The position numbers and the translations under genes are program-made. 64,000 nt of DNA from Lachnospiraceae bacterium AC2012. GTDB lineage: Bacteria > Bacillota > Clostridia > Lachnospirales > Lachnospiraceae. Each line of letters starts with the position of its first letter. The stretch's first letter is position 1. The stretch covers positions 62,001-126,000 of the forward strand of contig JNIN01000001.1 of the NCBI GenBank assembly GCA_000702525.1, written 5' to 3'. Shown one piece after another: positions 61,126-64,000 of the stretch. Under the pieces are notes generated by a model. That model was not told the DNA's origin and ran no database searches. It saw nothing but the letters and a program-made list of their open reading frames with translations.

Positions 61126-62449
61126 ACTCCGTAAATATGGATTTGTATTCTCTGTGAAGAAGGGATTCCTATTGTATCTTCTGGTGATCGCAGGGGTTGT
61201 TTTACTCGGTCGATTCTTTCGGCTTCAGATTGTTTGTCAGGCGATCCTATGCATCTGGACGGTGCTGATGGTGCCCTTGTTTCTTCGAAATATGCTAAAG
61301 GGTAGATTTTTGCAACGTAAATTTTCGGATTTGAATATTTATATGGAGCAATATCTATATTCCTTTCAAAAGACAGGTAAGATTCTGTCGACGTTAGAAG
61401 AGGTGGGGCTGTTATTTGAAGCGGGAGATATGCGGGATACCGTGAATCGTGCGATTACGCATATCCGGACGACGTTTAATGAGGCGGAAGTAGAGAGACA
61501 TGCATTGGAAATGATTGAGGCGGAATACGCATATACGGGCCTGGTTACGATGCATCGTTTTTCTTTGCAAGTGGAGCGAGATGGAGGGGATTATCGCAGA
61601 TCGATTATGCTTCTTCTCGAGGCGAGGCGCATGTGGGCAGACCGCATCTATGTCATTCTAAAGGAAAAACAGAGAAGAAGATTCGAGATCCTGTTGTCCA
61701 TTATTACGTCACTTCTTCTTTGCTCTATGATTTATCTTTTGGCAGATGATCTGGATATCTATATTGCGATGCATCCGTTGGCACAGGGAATCACATTGGT
61801 GGTATTGATTTTGGACTTATGGATTTTCTATGTTGCAGATAAGAAATTAAGTACGGACTTTATGAAAGATACCGAGGAAAAGAAGGAAGATTATGAGCAG
61901 CTTTGGAAGCGATTCTATCAATACAAATCCGGCCATAAACTGACGGATCGATGGGGCTATGCATTACTTCGAAAGAAAATCGGGCGCGAGATCGAGAAGA
62001 AGTTCCCAGAGTGGTTAATGGAAGTATCTCTTTTATTACAAAGTGAAAATGTGCAGGTGGCAATTTTTAAATCCTATGAGCAAGCACCGAAGGTATTGCG
62101 TCCTCAGTTATCAAAGATGATACTTTCTCTGCAGCAGAATCCCGCATCGATAAAACCATATCTGGAATTCTTGCAGGAGTTTGTATTGCCGGAAGTTCGT
62201 TCTACGATGAAGATGCTCTATTCCATTTCCGAGGGAAGTGGAGGAGATGCCGATGATCAGATTCAGGATATGATTCGTAGAAACCAGGTGATGATGGATC
62301 AGGCAGAGCGTATCAAGAGTGAGGATCGTATTGCCGGGATGTATGCGCTGTTTCTTGCGCCGCAGTTGACGGCAGGCGCAAAATTACTGGTTGATATGAT
62401 ACTTCTTCTGGCGGTCTATATGGGACAGATGGCAAATGGTGCAATGTAA
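61070..62449 (+). CDS. TadB/TadC-like inner-membrane platform protein
   Basis: The 459-aa protein starts inside cpaF with AAGGGGG close by. The N-terminus is basic, with two membrane helices near residues 27-70 (GFLLYLLVIAGVVLLGRFF). A soluble helical domain follows, then two helices near 205-260 (LLSIITSLLLCSMIYLLADD; QGITLVVLILDLWIFY), a second soluble domain, and a C-terminal helix (ALFLAPQLTAGAKLLVDMILLLAVY). T2SSF platform proteins have two such helical repeats with three helices. This is probably a fused or duplicated TadB/C. Confidence 0.78.
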   Translation: MRKSKRGAPIWARNPLSDELRKYGFVFSVKKGFLLYLLVIAGVVLLGRFFRLQIVCQAILCIWTVLMVPLFLRNMLKGRFLQRKFSDLNIYMEQYLYSFQKTGKILSTLEEVGLLFEAGDMRDTVNRAITHIRTTFNEAEVERHALEMIEAEYAYTGLVTMHRFSLQVERDGGDYRRSIMLLLEARRMWADRIYVILKEKQRRRFEILLSIITSLLLCSMIYLLADDLDIYIAMHPLAQGITLVVLILDLWIFYVADKKLSTDFMKDTEEKKEDYEQLWKRFYQYKSGHKLTDRWGYALLRKKIGREIEKKFPEWLMEVSLLLQSENVQVAIFKSYEQAPKVLRPQLSKMILSLQQNPASIKPYLEFLQEFVLPEVRSTMKMLYSISEGSGGDADDQIQDMIRRNQVMMDQAERIKSEDRIAGMYALFLAPQLTAGAKLLVDMILLLAVYMGQMANGAM

Positions 62450-62485
62450 GCAGGATGAGGAAATGATGCAGTAAGGAGGGAAAGG

Positions 62486-62815
62486 ATGGAAGCAATTGTA
62501 AAAGCCTTCTTTGGAGTATTTCTGATGCTTCTGCTCTCGATGATTGGATTTGGTTTGATATCGGTTTCGATTGACATTCGAAACGCAGAATTCTACGCGA
62601 CAACCGTATCTGATAAAATCCGTGCAGCAAATTATATGGAGCAGGTTGTGGAGCAGTGCGAAGAAGAGGCGAAGGAACAGGGATATACATTGACGACAGA
62701 GGTTTATCGTTCCGAAGATGGTAGTACAAAATATGGAAATCTGATATTGGATTACGATGTGAAATATCCGGTCTTTCAATTTATAGAGAAGAGAAGCATC
62801 TCGATCGGAATCTGA
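62486..62815 (+). CDS. TadE/pseudopilin-like small protein
   Basis: The 109-aa protein has AAGGAGGG upstream. It begins MEAIVKAFFGVFLMLLLSMI, one N-terminal hydrophobic helix (about residues 8-28), then polar residues (IDIRNAEFYATTVSDKIRAA) and a beta-rich end. This resembles TadE-type pseudopilins that have no extra peptidase motif. It lies between the platform gene and two tiny genes. Confidence 0.65.
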   Translation: MEAIVKAFFGVFLMLLLSMIGFGLISVSIDIRNAEFYATTVSDKIRAANYMEQVVEQCEEEAKEQGYTLTTEVYRSEDGSTKYGNLILDYDVKYPVFQFIEKRSISIGI

Positions 62816-62870
62816 AGATCGGGAAGTTTGTCTTGGTAGTATTTTTGTGATGTGAATGGAGGAAGGTAAG

Positions 62871-62981
62871 ATGAATGGAATACTGGAAGATTTTGGATTA
62901 TCTATAATCTATGGATTGTTTGGACTCTTAATCTGTTTGTTTATGTATGCGCTTTATCTTATTTCATGGGAGGTTTTATGA
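62871..62981 (+). CDS. 36-aa membrane peptide of the Tad-like operon
   Basis: ATG at 62871 has GGAGGAAGG upstream. The product, MNGILEDFGLSIIYGLFGLL and on to ISWEVL, is nearly all one hydrophobic helix. It shares M-x-x-I-L-x-x-F-G with its neighbours. Its TGA overlaps the next ATG (ATGA), so the two are translationally coupled. Too short for common gene callers. Confidence 0.6.
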   Translation: MNGILEDFGLSIIYGLFGLLICLFMYALYLISWEVL

Positions 62982-63103
62982 AGGAGATCATCGAACAGTA
63001 TGGATTTACGATTTATGCAGGAATTGGGTGCGGATGGATGATGGTTTTATTGCTAGCGATAATTTTTGGCCCATTTCGTATGTTTGTATTGGAAGTCTTA
63101 TAG
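62978..63103 (+). CDS. 41-aa membrane peptide of the Tad-like operon
   Basis: Starts at ATG 62978 within the previous stop; the upstream GGGAGG lies in the preceding gene's end. MKEIIEQYGFTIYAGIGCGW, helix (MVLLLAIIFGPF), and a short FVLEVL end that resembles the VL end of its 36-aa neighbour. The M-x-E-I-I-x-Q-Y-G start matches the 59-aa protein at the operon front. A likely paralogue within the operon. Confidence 0.6.
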   Translation: MKEIIEQYGFTIYAGIGCGWMMVLLLAIIFGPFRMFVLEVL

Positions 63104-63118
63104 GGAAAGGGGGATGGC

Positions 63119-63613
63119 ATGCAGCAGGTTCTTAGGCAATATGGTAATTTTTTGATTGCAGCTGTGACAGTAAGCGCGATACTATCGGCACTGCTGGTTC
63201 ATTTCTGGGGTGCGGATGGCGGGCTTCTTGGCTTTATAGGTTCGGATTTTGAAGTGGTAAGTAAGGAAAATTCGACAGATTATAATCCGCAATCCCTGGC
63301 TTCGAATGAAGAGGTGATAAAAGCGGTGGAGTCAAAGCAGCCGGAAGTGAAAGCCGTGGGCGGTTTGAAGACGGGAATCACCTATTCTGGAGAAGATTTG
63401 GTAGTCATTGATGGAGCATATGAGAGCGTTCGTATCATAGAAGTGTATGATTGGTATAGAAATAATATGACTGGAGCAAAGGATGAACTAACATGGGATC
63501 CGACCCAAAATACGATTACCTTTGTCCAGTCAGGTGTTTACATTATTCGAATAAAAATAAATACAGAAAAACAAAGTTATACAAGAGAATTAGTAGTTGG
63601 CATATCCGGATAA
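63119..63613 (+). CDS. Membrane-anchored pilin-like protein with an extracellular beta domain
   Basis: The 164-aa protein starts MQQVLRQYGNFLIAAVTVSA, one helix (about residues 10-28), then a soluble domain of about 115 residues (GLKTGITYSGEDLVVIDG, ESVRIIEVYDWYR, ITFVQSGVYIIRIKIN) probably Ig-like beta. Same M-x-x-V-L-x-x-Y-G start as the tiny proteins upstream. AAAGGGGGAT precedes the ATG. Its 3' end overlaps the convergent nrdG gene by 24 bases. Could be a tip adhesin. Confidence 0.7.
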   Translation: MQQVLRQYGNFLIAAVTVSAILSALLVHFWGADGGLLGFIGSDFEVVSKENSTDYNPQSLASNEEVIKAVESKQPEVKAVGGLKTGITYSGEDLVVIDGAYESVRIIEVYDWYRNNMTGAKDELTWDPTQNTITFVQSGVYIIRIKINTEKQSYTRELVVGISG

Positions 63614-64000
63614 AGTGATTTCGCCGGATGCACGCGTTGCCGGAACATCGATGATTCTCTGGTTGGAAGAACCACGGAATCGAAGGGTGATATCCTTCTG
63701 ATCCAGCATGAATTCTCCATCGACTAAGATGTCAATCATCGACAGGATAGCATCCGTATCTTCGGTATGGCATCGCTTGTTCGATGCATCGGTTAATTCT
63801 TCATAGGTATAGCCACTATAGATCCAGATGGTTGCATGTGGAACCTCTCGCTTGATACGTTCTAGAAGAGGTCGAATTTCCTTTTGATTTCTAGGTTCCA
63901 TTGGTTCTCCACCAAGAAGAGTGAGACCGTCGATATGCGTAGGTTTTAGGGATTCTACGACTTTGTCTTCTAATTCTTTGGTGAAGGGATGACCATAATC
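63590..64000 (-). CDS. nrdG: Anaerobic ribonucleotide reductase activating protein, N-terminus outside window
   Basis: The minus-strand frame stays open to the window edge. From the visible N-terminal side: DYGHPFTKELEDKVVESL, then HIDGLTLLGGEPMEPRNQ, and IWIYSGYTYEEL, MIDILVDGEFMLDQKDITL, and RGSSNQRIIDV. The GGEPM motif (radical SAM, SAM-binding) and the final FRGSSNQR belong to NrdG, which installs a glycyl radical in NrdD. The [4Fe-4S]-binding cysteines lie in the missing part. The N-terminal third or so is outside the window. Confidence 0.93.
   Translation of the reverse strand, partial: DYGHPFTKELEDKVVESLKPTHIDGLTLLGGEPMEPRNQKEIRPLLERIKREVPHATIWIYSGYTYEELTDASNKRCHTEDTDAILSMIDILVDGEFMLDQKDITLRFRGSSNQRIIDVPATRASGEITLSGYANY

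Overview
The window is chromosomal DNA of a Gram-positive, anaerobic Clostridia, most probably a Lachnospiraceae close to Butyrivibrio, Pseudobutyrivibrio or Roseburia. The evidence is a butyrate cluster (thl, hbd, bcd, etfB, etfA), a SUF operon in the clostridial order C-B-D-S-U, sortase B, LytR-CpsA-Psr (LCP) proteins, lipoproteins with lipoboxes, a LytTR/GHKL two-component pair, and an NrdG-type activase. The genus is inferred. The absence of crt from the butyrate cluster is, from memory, more Butyrivibrio-like than Roseburia-like. No prophage, insertion sequence or CRISPR-cas locus is visible.

Layout. 1-4325: MacAB-like export operon with two HlyD-type adaptors, an ATPase and a permease. 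4378-4626: a 249-bp cloverleaf-like palindromic element. 4700-5992: serS. 6144-11980: small membrane protein, LytTR/GHKL pair and a divergent lipoprotein plus ABC-2 operon. 12051-18811: typA, corrinoid adenosyltransferase, two membrane HD-domain signalling proteins, dapA and dapB. 18978-24816: hydrolases, a transporter, a divergent ClpX, a TrpR-like regulator and a cold-shock protein. 24905-30856: aminopeptidase, transglutaminase-like lipoprotein, DegV, FolC, J-domain protein and glutathione peroxidase. 31107-36104: sufCBDSU. 36241-37344: a decayed ATPase and a HigBA toxin-antitoxin pair. 37417-38918: two membrane proteins around a complete tRNA-Gly(GCC) unit. 39111-43841: SseB-like, thyA, folA and ilvBN. 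43860-50722: a surface module of sortase B, LCP, a candidate sortase substrate, an O-antigen-ligase-like protein, a degenerate LCP and a coiled-coil SleB-type hydrolase.

50723-51869 is about 1.1 kb without a convincing gene and is the most unusual stretch. It holds a 127-bp palindrome and then a train of TTACRGAA / TTCYGTAA half-sites. These alternate in orientation and lie about 31 bp apart (sometimes 41 bp), which is close to whole numbers of helical turns. Two copies of a TTGTATACAA palindrome follow, one overlapping the predicted -10 box of the thl operon. The butyrate operon (51870-57082) then converts acetyl-CoA towards butyryl-CoA, with Bcd/Etf for electron bifurcation.

57154-59359 holds an ECF S-component, an Mrp-type Fe-S carrier and a cyclophilin. 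59631-63613 is a compact Tad/type-II-secretion-like operon. It has a CpaF-like ATPase, a TadB-like membrane protein, a TadE-like pseudopilin, and four small proteins (36-164 aa) that share an N-terminal pattern resembling M-x-x-I-[IL]-x-x-[YF]-G before a hydrophobic helix. The last gene, nrdG, is on the minus strand and runs off the window.

Most genes are on the plus strand and co-oriented. Start sites were chosen by ribosome binding site, so several are shorter than the longest open frame.
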